A stretch of 64,000 nt of DNA from an uncultured Butyricicoccus sp. (GCA_910584935.1 CAJUDU010000005.1:1-64000), one strand, 5' to 3'; positions 46,989 to 56,600 are shown, counted from the first letter of the stretch. Program-made: numbers and translations. Notes: generated from the letters alone by a model not told the origin.

Positions 46989-49181
46989 TTATACGCCATC
47001 CGCCATGCGGATTACATCCAGCACGCCCTTGGTATTTTTGATGCGGTTGATGATATTATCAAGCTGAGAAACACCAGATACATCAATCATCGCGTTAATC
47101 ACTCCAAACCCATCATTCAAATCACGGGCGGATAATTCATGCACATTGACATGTGCCTGCGCGAACAAAATAGCAACATCACTCAGCACACCTATGCGGC
47201 TGCGGGTGGAAATCTGTAACCCTGTGGAAAACTGGTTTAGTTTATGGTCAAGGATTTCCTCATCCCACCAAACGTTAATCCAGCGGTCTTCTTCATCCCG
47301 TGCGCCGCTGTTGCGCACATTCACACAGTCTCGGCGATGGATGGACACACCATAGCCCCGTGTAATAAACCCGATGATTTCATCCCCTGGGATTGGCGTA
47401 CAACACCGGGCAAACTTCACCAAACAGTTTTCAATGCCTTCTACAATGACACCAGACTGGCTTTTTGCAGTCTTTTTGGCAGGCTGCGGCTGGAGTACCC
47501 GTTCTACCTTTTCCTGGGCGCGGCGCATTTTATGCACATCATCTTTGACTTTGTTAATCACCTTTGTCACGGTGATGCCGCCATAGCCGATTGCCGCATA
47601 TAGTTCATCAAGCGTGCTGAAACTGAACTTTTCTAACGTATTTTGTTGGATTTCTTCACTTTCATAAAAGCCATTGAACAACAGGTTGGCACGTAATTCG
47701 CGGTCAAGCTCCGCACGCCCCTGCATGATATTTTCTTCCCGGCATTCCTTCTTAAACCACTGCTTGATTTTATTGCGGGCTTCGGTTGTTTTAACAATCT
47801 TCACCCAATCACGCGATGGACCATGAGTTTCCTTAGATGTTAAAATCTCGACAATATCCCCATTTTTCAGCTGGGAATCAATCGGCGCAATGCGTCCATT
47901 CACCTTTGCCCCTACCATGCGGTTGCCAACGGCGGAATGGATTGCATATGCCAAATCAATTGGGGTTGCCCCTGCGGGCATATTCACCACATCGCCACGC
48001 GGCGTAAATACAAATACTTCATCCGCAAACAAATCCACCTTGATTGCCTTGATGAAATCTTCTGCCTCGGTATCCTGTTGGGCTTCTAAAAGCTGACGTA
48101 TCCAAGCAAATGCCTGTTCATTACCTGCTTTATTTAACCCTTGTTTGTATTTCCAATGAGCGGCAACGCCATATTCCGCCATTTTGTGCATTTCTTCAGT
48201 GCGGATTTGGATTTCAAACGGGATGCCTTCCCGCCCGATAACTGTAGTATGCAAAGACTGATAGCCATTGGGTTTTGGTGTGGAAATATAATCCTTAAAA
48301 CGCCCTGGAATCGGCTTGTATAAATCATGGATATAACCCAAAACATTATAACAGTTGGTCACTGAATCCACAATCACACGCACCGCACAAATATCATAAA
48401 TTTCATTGATGGTTTTATGCTGGGCATACATTTTGCGGTAAATCGAATAAATATGCTTGACACGGGCAGAAATATTGGATTCAATATGGGCTTCGCCCAG
48501 TTTTTCGCTGATATTTTCCTTGATATGCCCTAAAAATTCTTCATGCTGGCTGGACTGCTTTTCCAAACCGTCGACAATTTCCTGATAGCCAATTGGGTCA
48601 AGGCATTTCAGCGACAAATCCTCCAATTCCCATTTGATGCGGCTCATGCCCAACCGGTGGGCAATCGGCGCATAAATCTCCATGGTTTCTAAGGCCTTAT
48701 CGCGCTGTTTTCGTTCAGGCAGAAACTGGAATGTGCGGGCATTGTGCAGCCGGTCAGCCAATTTGATGAGGATAACTCGAATATCTTTTGCCATTGCCAT
48801 GAACATTTTACGTAAATCTTCAAACTGTTCCTGTTCCTTGGAATAGCGCAGCATACCCAAGCGGGTCACACCATCTACCAGTTCGGCAACCGATGTGCCA
48901 AATTTATTTTCTATGGCTTTATAATCAAATTCTGTATCTTCAATACAGTCATGCAGCAGCCCAGCGCAGATAGAATCGGTATCCAACCCCATTTCCACAA
49001 TGATTTCGGCAACTGAAACCGGGTGGATAATATATGGTTCCCCATTGCGGCGTTTCTGCCCTTCATGCGCGGCATTGGCGCATTCAAACGCTGCCCGAAT
49101 TTTTTTCTCATTGATGGATGGGTTTTGTTTTTTTGCACGTTCAATCAAAAAGTCGATTTCGTTCTGTATCAGGGAAGACAT
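46989..49181 (-). CDS. relA: bifunctional (p)ppGpp synthetase/hydrolase (RelA/SpoT family)
   Basis: Makes and degrades the stringent-response alarmone. The 730 residues contain the HD hydrolase domain with His53 and LLHDCIEDT (75-83), both metal motifs intact, then the synthetase domain (about 230-360) with VRVIVDSVTNCYNVLGYIH and GRFKDYISTPKPNGYQSLHT, a TGS domain (DLFADEVFVFTPRGDVVNMP), a helical region, and a C-terminal ACT domain. I chose ATG 49181 with AAAGGAGGG over an in-frame start 36 bases upstream. It lies directly behind recJ. Confidence 0.96.
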   Translation of the reverse strand: MSSLIQNEIDFLIERAKKQNPSINEKKIRAAFECANAAHEGQKRRNGEPYIIHPVSVAEIIVEMGLDTDSICAGLLHDCIEDTEFDYKAIENKFGTSVAELVDGVTRLGMLRYSKEQEQFEDLRKMFMAMAKDIRVILIKLADRLHNARTFQFLPERKQRDKALETMEIYAPIAHRLGMSRIKWELEDLSLKCLDPIGYQEIVDGLEKQSSQHEEFLGHIKENISEKLGEAHIESNISARVKHIYSIYRKMYAQHKTINEIYDICAVRVIVDSVTNCYNVLGYIHDLYKPIPGRFKDYISTPKPNGYQSLHTTVIGREGIPFEIQIRTEEMHKMAEYGVAAHWKYKQGLNKAGNEQAFAWIRQLLEAQQDTEAEDFIKAIKVDLFADEVFVFTPRGDVVNMPAGATPIDLAYAIHSAVGNRMVGAKVNGRIAPIDSQLKNGDIVEILTSKETHGPSRDWVKIVKTTEARNKIKQWFKKECREENIMQGRAELDRELRANLLFNGFYESEEIQQNTLEKFSFSTLDELYAAIGYGGITVTKVINKVKDDVHKMRRAQEKVERVLQPQPAKKTAKSQSGVIVEGIENCLVKFARCCTPIPGDEIIGFITRGYGVSIHRRDCVNVRNSGARDEEDRWINVWWDEEILDHKLNQFSTGLQISTRSRIGVLSDVAILFAQAHVNVHELSARDLNDGFGVINAMIDVSGVSQLDNIINRIKNTKGVLDVIRMADGV

Positions 49182-49224
49182 GGCTTTCCCTCCTTTGGAT
49201 GAAAATTGCACAGCCATTGCTGAT

Positions 49225-51303
49225 TTATCTACTCATGCTTTTCAGCGTATTCAGCACGACTGATTTCGATATGTCTGCCTTTCCCTTATAAGGCTTTAAT
49301 GTAATATTCAGCAGCCCATCGCGGAAATTATAACTTAAAAGCTGGCTTTCGCTGAATACATCCAAACAAACAAACAGTTTGCCAATGTTAATTTCACGTT
49401 TACTTTCCCACTGCACTTGCCGGGAAAGCGCATTGGAATGGACGCTTAGCTGCCCATCCTCTGCGCGGCTGATGATATGCCGCCATACAGCAACAAGTTC
49501 TGGGCGCACTGGCAAAAGCACACGGGCTTCCATCGCGGTCAGCGCGCCATCGGACATATAACGGTTATAAAGGTTCAGCAGCTTTTGGTCGGTCAGCAAT
49601 TCACATTCACTCAGCCGGATATCCTCCAGCACAAGCTGGACGGACTGCCGCCCACGATATTCATTGACCTCCAAATGGAACGCAATGTCCACATAATTGC
49701 CTTGTGCAAAACCGCATCCGCCTGCGCCAGTGCCAAACAGCATTGCGGTATAGCTGATGCCATCCCGCGACAAGGTTAAACGCACATGGCGGTCACTTGA
49801 AATTGGCGTGATATCCTCTACATACATATTCTCCATCGAAAAAACTGGCTGTGGGTTTTTTAGCCCAAACGGTTCCAGTGCGGCAAGCCCTTCCACTGCG
49901 CTTTGGGTGATATATGCCGGCGTAATGGCACAGTCAATTTGAAGCACTGGCATCAAATCTTCTGGTTTAATATGGGTATCCGCATATGCCAGCAGCCGGG
50001 ATTTAAACTCACAGATATTTTTTTGCTGAATGGTAAGCCCGGCAGCAAGCTCATGCCCTCCAAATTTATCCAGCAGGTGTGCGCTGTCCGTCAATGCTTC
50101 AAATAGGTTAAACCCTTCCATGGATCGCCCAGAACCCTTTCCGATGCCATCATCCACCGCAATAAGTACGGATGGGCAGCCATAACGGTCGCAAATGCGG
50201 GAAGATACAATGCCAATCACACCATGGTGCCAGCCCTCCCCCGCAAGGACGATCATTTTATCTTCCAACGGATGATATTCTTTGCGAAGCTGTGCCAGCG
50301 CCTGCTGTAAAATATGATTTTCGGCTGCCTGCCGCTGTTTGTTCTGTTCACATAAAAGGGCGGCAAGCTGCTGCGCCCGCACAGGGTCATCGGTCAGGAA
50401 CAGTTCCACCGCTTGCTCTGTATTGCCCATGCGCCCCGCCGCGTTAATGCGCGGCGCAAGGATAAAACTAATCACTGACGCGGTCAGGCGGCGGGATTTC
50501 TGCCCAGCTTCACGCAATAACATTTCCAGCCCTAAATTTTGGGTCACTGCCATCCGTTCCAGCCCATAAGCAACAATAATGCGATTTTCCCCGATAATTG
50601 GCATCACATCTGCCACTGTGCCAAGGGCAACCAAATCCGCATACGCATCTAGCATTTGCTGTAAATGCTCTGCTTCAGCCAGGGCACAGATTAACTTAAA
50701 CGCAACGCCTACACCAGCCAGTTCGGTAAATGGATAGGCGCAGACTGGACGGCGCGGGTTGACAACCGCTTCCGCGTCAGGCATTTGTTCGCGGCATTCA
50801 TGATGGTCGGTAATCACCATTTTCATGCCAAGCTGTTTTGCATAAGCGGCTTCCTCAAATGCCGTAACGCCTGAATCCACAGTGACAATTAGCCGCACGC
50901 CTTTTTCATATAACGCATCCATCGCCGCACAGGAAAGCCCATAGCCTTCACTCAAGCGGTTTGGAATATAATAATCCGCATCTGCGCCCAGGCTGCGCAG
51001 ATAGCGCAGCAGCACACAGGTTGCGGTAATGCCATCTACATCATAATCACCGAAAACAATGATTTTCTGCTTCTCTGCAATGGCTGTGCGGATTTGCTGC
51101 ACCGCTTTCCCCATATCGCATAAGCGCATGGGATTATGCAGCCCACTGATATCGGTGGAAAGGAATGCCGCTGCCTTTTCTGGCGTATCCACGCCACGCG
51201 CACAAAGCGCAGCCGCCGCCAAAGGCGAAAACCCACACGTTTCAGAAAGTGACTGCGCTGCCTGCAAATCCGGTTTAGCTGTCACCCATTTTTTTATTTT
51301 CAT
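49225..51303 (-). CDS. recJ: single-stranded-DNA-specific exonuclease RecJ
   Basis: 5'-3' exonuclease in recombination and repair. The 692 residues have the DHH-family core: VFGDYDVDG (83-91), DSGV, ITDHHEC with DHH at 166-168, and the DHHA1 motif FGGHELAAGLTI, followed by an OB fold and a C-terminal extension. ATG 51303 has GAGGC. It is the first gene of the operon recJ-relA-dtd-metallohydrolase-hemZ-kinase. Confidence 0.95.
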   Translation of the reverse strand: MKIKKWVTAKPDLQAAQSLSETCGFSPLAAAALCARGVDTPEKAAAFLSTDISGLHNPMRLCDMGKAVQQIRTAIAEKQKIIVFGDYDVDGITATCVLLRYLRSLGADADYYIPNRLSEGYGLSCAAMDALYEKGVRLIVTVDSGVTAFEEAAYAKQLGMKMVITDHHECREQMPDAEAVVNPRRPVCAYPFTELAGVGVAFKLICALAEAEHLQQMLDAYADLVALGTVADVMPIIGENRIIVAYGLERMAVTQNLGLEMLLREAGQKSRRLTASVISFILAPRINAAGRMGNTEQAVELFLTDDPVRAQQLAALLCEQNKQRQAAENHILQQALAQLRKEYHPLEDKMIVLAGEGWHHGVIGIVSSRICDRYGCPSVLIAVDDGIGKGSGRSMEGFNLFEALTDSAHLLDKFGGHELAAGLTIQQKNICEFKSRLLAYADTHIKPEDLMPVLQIDCAITPAYITQSAVEGLAALEPFGLKNPQPVFSMENMYVEDITPISSDRHVRLTLSRDGISYTAMLFGTGAGGCGFAQGNYVDIAFHLEVNEYRGRQSVQLVLEDIRLSECELLTDQKLLNLYNRYMSDGALTAMEARVLLPVRPELVAVWRHIISRAEDGQLSVHSNALSRQVQWESKREINIGKLFVCLDVFSESQLLSYNFRDGLLNITLKPYKGKADISKSVVLNTLKSMSR

Positions 51304-51336
51304 GGTATTGCCTCATTGTATTTTTAATCACTGATT

Positions 51337-51345
51337 ATTATATCA
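51337..51345 (-). promoter_or_regulatory. extended -10 promoter of the recJ operon
   Basis: Minus-strand TGATATAAT (51337-51345): a perfect TATAAT with the extended TG. No good -35 hexamer, about 30 bases upstream of the recJ start. Confidence 0.5.
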
Positions 51346-51401
51346 CAGCAGCAGACAAAATTTAAGGGTTGATGTTATTTTTTATATCCTATTTATGCCG
51401 C

Positions 51402-51422
51402 AAGCGGGCTTTCATCCCGCTT
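51402..51422. terminator. hairpin between the FUSC gene and recJ
   Basis: Stem AAGCGGG/CCCGCTT (51402-51408 with 51416-51422) 63 bases past the FUSC stop. The T run is better on the plus strand (TTTTCTG), so its terminator role for the minus-strand gene is uncertain. Confidence 0.4.
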
Positions 51423-51484
51423 TTCTGCTGCTATGATTTCTCTGAAATAAAAATAATAAAACAAAAAGTATATAAAATAACAGT

Positions 51485-52408
51485 TTATTCTTTCTGCAAG
51501 ATGGCTTCATCTGGCATTTCGTTGAGAGCACATAGGTAATCAAACGCATTGAGCAAATTGCCCGCATGATATGCAAGCACAATATCTTCCTCTCGTTGCT
51601 GCCCTGCCTGACATATTGTCACATTCTCTGCCGCAATGCCCATCGCAGAAAGGCGCGCCACACAGGCTGTGTCCGGCAGCCCTGGAGAATCCATCAAACA
51701 TAACGCTTTCATTTCATCATACATACGCTCGGCAAGCTGCTGGCAACCCCGCAAATAAATGCCGATTGCATGACGGTTTTCTTTGTTTGGATACGATTGG
51801 TCTTCATATAAAGATAATTCCGCGTCCAGCCGGTCAAGGCTATTGCGCAGCGGCGTAAGGTCTGGATAATGCCCATGCAACACCCTTTCCTGTAAATAGT
51901 CCGGGAAAGCCTGCACAATATGGGTCAGCATCCCGGCAATACGGGCACGGTTATTATATGGTTTTATCAGCATATTGACCGCAAGAGCAATAATCAGCCC
52001 AACCGAAGTATCCCCAAACCGAGCTGCCGCATAAAAAAATGGGCTTCCCGCTTCATATAAGCAAATGGAAACAAAAACAATGCAAGACAATGGAATTGCA
52101 AATTCTGAATGCAGCCGCAAGCCAAGCAAAATAACCAAAATAATGCCTAACCCAATTAAGATTGGCGGTGTATGTGGGAACATCACCAAAAACAAACAAC
52201 CAATTACACAACCTACCACACAGCCTGTCAATTGTGTTAAGCAAGCTGTGAGTGCATCTTTCAGCGTGCGGCTCATGGCGCTGATGGCGCCAATGGCTGA
52301 AAAAATCGGCATGGCAGAACCTAATAATCCAGCAATTGTTAACGCCAATGTCACAGCAAGGGCTGTTTTGATGGTGCGCAGCCCAAGATGTATCCTTGTT
52401 TTTACCAA
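51485..52408 (-). CDS. aromatic acid exporter (FUSC) family membrane protein
   Basis: A 307-residue protein of the FUSC/ArAE-like family, thought to export aromatic or other organic acids. The first half has about six hydrophobic spans (residues 12-150) with GLRTIKTALAVTLALTIA and the conserved MSRTLKDALTACLTQLTG loop; the second half is a cytosolic helical domain. The start is TTG at 52408, six bases behind GGGAGAG. Single gene with its own promoter. Confidence 0.8.
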   Translation of the reverse strand: MVKTRIHLGLRTIKTALAVTLALTIAGLLGSAMPIFSAIGAISAMSRTLKDALTACLTQLTGCVVGCVIGCLFLVMFPHTPPILIGLGIILVILLGLRLHSEFAIPLSCIVFVSICLYEAGSPFFYAAARFGDTSVGLIIALAVNMLIKPYNNRARIAGMLTHIVQAFPDYLQERVLHGHYPDLTPLRNSLDRLDAELSLYEDQSYPNKENRHAIGIYLRGCQQLAERMYDEMKALCLMDSPGLPDTACVARLSAMGIAAENVTICQAGQQREEDIVLAYHAGNLLNAFDYLCALNEMPDEAILQKE

Positions 52409-52441
52409 ATATATCTCTCCCTTTCAATCCGCAATACGACT

Positions 52442-52469
52442 ATTCTAACACATGAAACCAGATAGTCAA
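52442..52469 (-). promoter_or_regulatory. promoter of the FUSC gene
   Basis: Minus-strand TTGACT (52464-52469), 16-base spacer, TAGAAT (52442-52447) with extended TGT. Confidence 0.7.
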
Positions 52470-52499
52470 GCACACAAAATCACTTCTGACAATCTTTTT

Positions 52500-52521
52500 G
52501 CGGCAATTCCAAAATTGCCGC
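52500..52521. other. perfect 9-bp inverted repeat
   Basis: GCGGCAATT, CCAA, AATTGCCGC. It lies between the divergent FUSC and lipoprotein promoters and has no T tract on either downstream side, so an operator is as likely as a terminator. Confidence 0.4.
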
Positions 52522-52536
52522 TGCAAAACAAACTGA

Positions 52537-52565
52537 TTGAAGAAAACCTATCCCCATGATATAAT
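52537..52565 (+). promoter_or_regulatory. promoter of the lipoprotein gene
   Basis: TTGAAG (52537-52542), 17-base spacer, perfect TATAAT (52560-52565) with extended TGA, 35 bases upstream of the start codon. Confidence 0.75.
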
Positions 52566-52600
52566 TAAAATGTAAAATTAAGATTTTTAAGGGGGAATCC

Positions 52601-53317
52601 ATGATGCGAAAAAAAATGAAATCTCTTTTATGGGGGCTGCTGGTTATTGTGACGCTTATATTGGTATTTAACCTGTCTGCCTGTAAAAAACACGAAAACA
52701 ATGCAAATGGGAGCAACGTAAATACAAGCAGCAGGGAACAGAAATCATTGTATGCACAAGGGCTGGAAATTGTGCATCTTATGTCTGAAATGACGCAATC
52801 TGAAGTATATGCAGCTACCTATACCGATAATGATGATATCAAAGCAATCATCCAAAATATAAGCACTGGCGATTATCAAGCACCCAAAGCGGTATATGAA
52901 ATCGCTGTCAGTGATGAAAACTTTGCTGCCATGACAGACCTTTATGACCTGAGCAAGATTTCTGAACGCCTAAAACCTGTCCTTCAGCAAAAAATGCTGA
53001 TCGCCTTAATGACACAAGTCAACAGTATGGGTGGCGTTGAAAATTTAGCCGCAGTCAGTATGTGCACCGCGCAAAAAACCTTTGTCAATGAAACCGCTGA
53101 TACCAATGTCATTTATCTATACGTATTTGAAAATGCTGTTCCTGTTGCTGTGACATTTATCATCGGTGAAAATCATGCGATTTCTGCAAATGGTACTTTT
53201 GTGATATATGAAAATTTCGCCTGCGATTCTGCGGATGAAGTCAAAGCATTTTTTGATGACCGGTTATTTTTCGGCGGCACTTCTGTAAACGTAACCGAAA
53301 TTTCAGCAGAACAATAA
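52601..53317 (+). CDS. predicted lipoprotein of unknown function
   Basis: A 238-residue secreted lipoprotein: basic start, hydrophobic stretch (about 8-24) and lipobox LSAC with the lipidated Cys28, followed by a Lys/Asn/Ser-rich linker. The mature domain (about 45-235) has no motif I recognise. AAGGGGG precedes two adjacent ATG codons; I use the first. It stands alone between divergent FUSC and the proC promoter. Confidence 0.75.
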   Translation: MMRKKMKSLLWGLLVIVTLILVFNLSACKKHENNANGSNVNTSSREQKSLYAQGLEIVHLMSEMTQSEVYAATYTDNDDIKAIIQNISTGDYQAPKAVYEIAVSDENFAAMTDLYDLSKISERLKPVLQQKMLIALMTQVNSMGGVENLAAVSMCTAQKTFVNETADTNVIYLYVFENAVPVAVTFIIGENHAISANGTFVIYENFACDSADEVKAFFDDRLFFGGTSVNVTEISAEQ

Positions 53318-53346
53318 ATCATTATCCATGATTTTTTGCCCTTTGC

Positions 53347-53376
53347 TTGCATATAACGGCGAAACCGTAGTATAAT
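53347..53376 (+). promoter_or_regulatory. promoter of proC
   Basis: TTGCAT (53347-53352), 18-base spacer, perfect TATAAT (53371-53376), 51 bases before the proC start codon. Confidence 0.65.
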
Positions 53377-53426
53377 GGGCTGAAATACAACCAATATTTT
53401 TCGATATGAAAGCGAGGCTATCCTTT

Positions 53427-54239
53427 TTGAAACAATATGCGTTAGGTGTTATCGGCGCAGGCAATATGGGCATGGCAATTGCCCAAGGCATGGCAGCTTC
53501 CGGCACTGCCCCAGCCGACATCCTATTATTTAACCGTTCTGCGGAAAAACGTGCGGCTAATAAAGCCGCAGGCTTTTCTGTGACAGATGATTATGTATCC
53601 CTTTATTCTCGCAGCAATATGGTATTGCTGTCTGTCAAGCCACAAACCTTCCCAGAAGTATTGGAACATTTATCTGCCACTGCAAAAATATATCACCCTT
53701 TGATTATTTCTGTGGCGGCTGGCATACCTTTTGCACGAATGGAAGCTGTTTTCGGCGCTGATTGCCCAATGATCCGCGTGATGCCCAATACGCCGCTTAT
53801 GATTGGCGAAGGCGCAACAGAACTTGTTAAAAACACTGCCGCAACTGATGCACAACTTGCAAAAGTGCGCAGCTTGTTTGATTCTATGGGCGTTACCGTT
53901 GTTTTTGACCGCGAAGATATGCTCAATGAAGCAATCCCATTTGCTGGCTCTGCCCCAGCTTATATCTATTCTTTTGCTGACGCTATGATAGAATCTGCTT
54001 TAACCCATGGCTTAACCCGTGAAGATGCGATGCGGCTTTTCTGCCAAACGTTAATCGGTTCGGCAAAAATGATGCTGCAAGGTGATAAAACCCCTGCCGA
54101 ACTTGTACAAGCCGTTTGTTCCCCTGGCGGCACCACTTTGGAAGCCATGAAGATTTTACAGACACATCATTTTGCAGAAATCTTACGGGAAGCAAATGAT
54201 AACTGTATTGCCCGCGCTTATGAACTTGGTAAAGGCTGA
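53427..54239 (+). CDS. proC: pyrroline-5-carboxylate reductase
   Basis: Last step of proline synthesis, reducing pyrroline-5-carboxylate with NAD(P)H. The 270-residue enzyme has the Rossmann motif VIGAGNMG (8-15), VKPQTFPEVLEHL, the MPNTP segment and the C-terminal catalytic SGSAPAYIY-type motif (here FAGSAPAYIYSFADAM) and SPGGTTLEAM. The TTG at 53427, nine bases from GAGG, gives the family start; the ATG at 53406 lacks a binding site. No proA/B nearby. Confidence 0.93.
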   Translation: MKQYALGVIGAGNMGMAIAQGMAASGTAPADILLFNRSAEKRAANKAAGFSVTDDYVSLYSRSNMVLLSVKPQTFPEVLEHLSATAKIYHPLIISVAAGIPFARMEAVFGADCPMIRVMPNTPLMIGEGATELVKNTAATDAQLAKVRSLFDSMGVTVVFDREDMLNEAIPFAGSAPAYIYSFADAMIESALTHGLTREDAMRLFCQTLIGSAKMMLQGDKTPAELVQAVCSPGGTTLEAMKILQTHHFAEILREANDNCIARAYELGKG

Positions 54240-54379
54240 TTTCATCCCCATGTGCTATGAAATCAATTTTACTGAACATTTTGCACCAAAATCTCGTTGC
54301 ACGTATGCCGAATGTAACGATCCAGCCGGAGGCGGCAACCATGGGTTTCCCTCCCCTCTTTGGTGCTTCTCGCATAGCG

Positions 54380-54408
54380 TTGACATTGGGGGCGGATTAT
54401 GATAAAGT
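54380..54408 (+). promoter_or_regulatory. promoter of the Cys/acidic-tail membrane protein gene
   Basis: Perfect TTGACA (54380-54385), 17-base spacer, TAAAGT (54403-54408), about 47 bases before the start codon. The stretch 54240-54379 shows no gene. Confidence 0.55.
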
Positions 54409-54454
54409 AAAATTAGTGATACTGCATAAACTACCACACAATGAGGTGAATATT

Positions 54455-54790
54455 TTGAAAGAAAACCCGAATAAATCCAAAATCTCGAAAAAGACCAAAT
54501 TCGGTGCCATTGTATTTGCAGCAAGCGCAATCAGTGGTATCGCAGCAACAATCCTTGCCTTGACCAAAAAGAAAAAACGTGAGGAAGTCTACCACGAAGC
54601 TGAACTCAAAGCCATGAATGAACTGGATGATTTAATGGCAGAATGCGGCAGCGATGACTGCGCTGATTGCTCCTGTGCAGAAGAATGCGCCGCAGCAGAT
54701 ACTTCCGCACAAGATGAAACAGAAGAAGAAGCTGCGGAAGAACCAATCAACGACATCGAAACCGACGAAACCGAAAAACCTGAAGCATAA
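54455..54790 (+). CDS. small single-span membrane protein with Cys-rich acidic tail
   Basis: A 111-residue protein of unknown function. A basic N-terminus (residues 1-15) precedes one membrane span (about 16-36), a KKKKRE stop-transfer, then a helix and a short region with five cysteines (64, 69, 72, 74, 78) set among Asp and Glu, followed by a 30-residue tail that is about half Glu/Asp. Topology suggests a cytosolic tail; the cysteines could bind metal. Start TTG 54455, six bases from GAGGTGA; longer reading to 54257 is unsupported. Confidence 0.65.
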   Translation: MKENPNKSKISKKTKFGAIVFAASAISGIAATILALTKKKKREEVYHEAELKAMNELDDLMAECGSDDCADCSCAEECAAADTSAQDETEEEAAEEPINDIETDETEKPEA

Positions 54791-54809
54791 GGCTTTTTTT
54801 CAAAGCCTT

Positions 54810-54858
54810 GGGAAGTGCCCCAGGCAGTTTCAACCTGCCTGGGCGCTTTCCCTTTTTT
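54810..54858 (+). terminator. intrinsic terminator of the Cys/acidic-tail gene
   Basis: A long stem of about 17 bp (54810-54827 with 54834-54852, one or two mismatches) followed by six T. A smaller hairpin GGCTTT/AAAGCC stands just before it (54791-54807). Confidence 0.85.
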
Positions 54859-54894
54859 ATGCGAATCACAATTGATAAAGGAGCCTGCTTTTTT

Positions 54895-55767
54895 ATGATC
54901 CATTACGAAGGCCGCATATTCCGTCCCCCCAGTGAAGCTTATAGTCTTATTATCCAAGTCACCATTGGATGCAGCCATAATAAATGCACTTTCTGTGATA
55001 TGTATAAAGAAAAACAGTTCCGTGTGCGTAAACTCGATGAAGTCAAAGCCGATTTCGATGCCGCACGCGCCCAATACCGCCAGGTCAACCGCATTTTCCT
55101 TGCCGATGGCGATGCCCTTATGTGCCAGCCGGAACATATGGCGGAAATCCTCCGGTATATCAAAAAATTATTCCCAGAATGTGAACGTGTTACCTCTTAT
55201 GGTTCCCCTGCCTCTATTCTTGCTAAAAAACAAGAAGACCTGAATATGCTACATGATTTGGGGCTGGATATGATTTATCTGGGGCTGGAATCTGGTTCGG
55301 ATGAAATCTTAACCCGTGTCAATAAAGGCGAAACTGCTGACGAAATCGTCCGTGCTGGGCTGATGGTCAAAGAAGCTGGCATGAAATTAAGCGTTACCTG
55401 TATCGCTGGGCTTGGTTCTACCGAACTTTCCGAAGAACACGCGATCAAAACCGCAGAAGCCCTTTCCCGTATGCGCCCAGAATATATCGGTTTGCTTACC
55501 TTGCTCTTTGAACTGCCTACCCCACTGATGCGCGACTGGCAGGAAGGTCGTTTCTATCTGATGAACCCAATCGAAATTGCTCACGAAACTTTGATTTTGT
55601 TGGAACACATTGATTCCGAAGGCAGCATTTTCCGTGCGAACCATGCCTCCAATTATGTCAGCCTTTCTGGTACGCTCAACCGCGACCGCGAAACCATGTG
55701 TAGCCGCCTGCGCGCTGCACTGGAAGGCAAAGTAAAATTCCGCAGTGAAGCTTTCCGCGCTCGCTGA
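54895..55767 (+). CDS. radical SAM protein
   Basis: A 290-residue radical SAM enzyme of unassigned function. The cluster-binding motif is GCSHNKCTFCDMYK with Cys26, Cys31 and Cys34 (CX4CX2C spacing), followed by LADGDALMC and the LGLESGSDEILTRVNKGET segment. This subclass is widespread in anaerobes. I chose ATG 54895, where homology begins, with AAAGGAG 12 bases upstream. Flanked by terminators on both sides, it has no visible strong promoter, so it may depend on read-through. Confidence 0.85.
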   Translation: MIHYEGRIFRPPSEAYSLIIQVTIGCSHNKCTFCDMYKEKQFRVRKLDEVKADFDAARAQYRQVNRIFLADGDALMCQPEHMAEILRYIKKLFPECERVTSYGSPASILAKKQEDLNMLHDLGLDMIYLGLESGSDEILTRVNKGETADEIVRAGLMVKEAGMKLSVTCIAGLGSTELSEEHAIKTAEALSRMRPEYIGLLTLLFELPTPLMRDWQEGRFYLMNPIEIAHETLILLEHIDSEGSIFRANHASNYVSLSGTLNRDRETMCSRLRAALEGKVKFRSEAFRAR

Positions 55768-55778
55768 CAAAAATACTC

Positions 55779-55829
55779 CCCCGCCCAGGCAATATGTCGT
55801 TGCTGACATATCCCAGGCGGGGCTTTTTT
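55779..55829 (+). terminator. intrinsic terminator of the radical SAM gene
   Basis: Stem CCCCGCC/GGCGGGG (55779-55785 with 55816-55822) with an inner ATATGTC/GACATAT pairing, followed by six T. Confidence 0.85.
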
Positions 55830-55898
55830 GTAAACTCAAACAGTTTTGAAAAAAATCTTGGATTCTTGCAAAACACACTGGCGCTTACCGAAACTTTA

Positions 55899-55907
55899 TG
55901 ATATAAT
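55899..55907 (+). promoter_or_regulatory. extended -10 promoter of the zinc PLC-like gene
   Basis: TGATATAAT: perfect -10 (55902-55907) with extended TG, no convincing -35, 75 bases before the start codon. Confidence 0.5.
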
Positions 55908-55982
55908 GCTTATAGTTTGTTCCGTTAAGGTTCCTTAGCTTTAACGCCATACCCTGTGTTTTTTCTGGGAGGCATCATATCA

Positions 55983-56582
55983 TTGGATTCTATTTCACAT
56001 ACACGTGTTGCAAACCTGCTGCTTGCTTATGTCAAAGATACCTGTGGTGTTACCTTTGATGAAAGCGCTTTCCGATATGGCAATTTGAAACCCGATTTGA
56101 CTGGCACTTACCTCACCAAACGCCATTACCCTTCCCTGATGTATGATGAAGTGATGGAGAAAATCCGCACTTTCATTAGCCGCTATACGCTGGAACCCCA
56201 TAATGGGCGGGAGCTTTCTATTGATTTAGGTGAAATTTGCCACTATTTGACAGATTTCTTCTGCTATCCGCATAACGATGATATTTATGACCATAATTTG
56301 CTCGCACACTATATCTATGAAAAGCGGATTGCACTTTGCATCCACCGGCGCCTAACAGAACAGGACTTTATCCGCTGGACTGCTCCTGTCCTGCCAGCTT
56401 TTACATTAGAAGCTCTTTTGAACCGCATTGAAGCTATGCATAACCGTTATAAAAACGAAACTTTACGCCATGGCATTGATAACGATTTGGTTTTTATCTG
56501 CCAGGCTTGTGCAACGCTGGTTCTTTCCATCATTAACATATGCTATGTTCCCGCTGGCGAAGGACAAACAGTTACTGCTTGA
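55983..56582 (+). CDS. zinc-dependent phospholipase C family protein
   Basis: A 199-residue all-helical protein resembling the bacterial zinc phospholipase C/S1-P1 nuclease fold. Candidate metal ligands are His6 (SHTRVAN), Asp38 (LKPDL), His48, His87 and Asp91 (EICHYLTDFF), His97 and His104. It has no signal peptide, unlike secreted PLC, so it probably acts inside the cell. Start TTG 55983 with GGGAGG ten bases upstream; a GTG at 55956 has no binding site. Confidence 0.7.
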   Translation: MDSISHTRVANLLLAYVKDTCGVTFDESAFRYGNLKPDLTGTYLTKRHYPSLMYDEVMEKIRTFISRYTLEPHNGRELSIDLGEICHYLTDFFCYPHNDDIYDHNLLAHYIYEKRIALCIHRRLTEQDFIRWTAPVLPAFTLEALLNRIEAMHNRYKNETLRHGIDNDLVFICQACATLVLSIINICYVPAGEGQTVTA

Positions 56583-56600
56583 ATATCCTGAAACTATGCA

